Shown here in pieces: positions 5,447 to 5,477 of a stretch of DNA of 5,477 nt (positions are counted from its first letter, which is position 1; every line of letters starts with the position of its first letter). Below the pieces are notes generated by a model. The model made no database searches. It worked only from the letters and a program-made list of their open reading frames with translations, and was not told where the DNA came from. Made by a program: the position numbers and the translations under genes. Source of the stretch: Actinomycetes bacterium (lineage in GTDB: Bacteria > Actinomycetota > Acidimicrobiia > Spongiisociales > UBA5794); contig JAMBLK010000021.1 of the NCBI GenBank assembly GCA_023336855.1, positions 1 to 5,477 of the forward strand, given 5' to 3'.

Positions 5447-5452
5447 TACCAT
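5447..5452 (+). promoter_or_regulatory. Candidate -10 element (TACCAT) of the tRNA gene
   Basis: TACCAT fits TAnnnT and ends 10 bp before the first tRNA base, allowing a short 5' leader for RNase P to remove. A GTGACG at 5422-5427, inside the 3' end of the lipoprotein gene, matches TTGACA at 4 of 6 places but at a long 19-bp spacing. Confidence 0.35.
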
Positions 5453-5462
5453 TGCATCCCAA

Positions 5463-5477
5463 GCCCTCGTAGCTCAG
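5463..5477 (+). tRNA. tRNA, 5' end only (runs off the window)
   Basis: The last 15 bases fit the tRNA 5' pattern: a 7-nt acceptor arm GCCCTCG, T8, A9, the D-stem half GCTC, then A14 G15. The TAGCTCAG string is a hallmark of bacterial tRNAs. The anticodon is outside the window, so the isotype cannot be read; an arginine tRNA is one guess from the acceptor sequence, at low confidence. Confidence 0.7.

Noticed and set aside
1..5477. CRISPR array, insertion sequence or prophage content
   Set aside because: There is no series of short spaced repeats, no transposase or integrase motif, and no terminal inverted repeats; the only long repeat is the gene duplication.

Overview
The window comes from a GC-rich bacterial genome (about 60% GC by eye). 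Strong third-position G/C bias, TAnnnT-type -10 elements, a probable leaderless start and the protein families present all fit an actinobacterium, perhaps of the Acidimicrobiia type. That placement is inference; no ribosomal RNA or marker gene is present.

Layout from left to right: (1) the 3' part of a plus-strand ATP-grasp ligase gene, open at the left edge; (2) two minus-strand genes for long-chain acyl-CoA synthetases (AMP-forming, FadD/ACSL type). Both are 579 codons, align without gaps at about 77% amino-acid identity, and are separated by 188 bp, so they are an old tandem duplication with a 1928-bp period; (3) a 114-bp divergent promoter region; (4) a plus-strand pair, a small NifX/NafY-like protein (dinitrogenase iron-molybdenum cofactor family) and a predicted lipoprotein of unknown function, whose stop and start codons share one base; (5) the first 15 nt of a tRNA running off the right edge.

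The two synthetases would activate fatty acids to acyl-CoA through an acyl-AMP intermediate. Their C-terminal domains are almost the same. Differences concentrate in the N-terminal domain and around the acyl/AMP pocket, so they probably differ in substrate. Each has its own Shine-Dalgarno and a shared AATCTACGC box (GCGTAGATT on the coding strand), which looks like a separate -10 promoter for each copy. The downstream copy alone has a G-run leader that could form a G-quadruplex beside its Shine-Dalgarno. The ATP-grasp gene and the downstream synthetase converge so tightly that their TAG stop codons overlap in one CTAG palindrome.

I see no CRISPR array, insertion sequence, phage gene or defence system. 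The window looks like ordinary chromosomal DNA. Its most interesting points are the patterned divergence of the tandem synthetases, their different leaders, and the NifX-like/lipoprotein pair. I do not see an evident new biological system.
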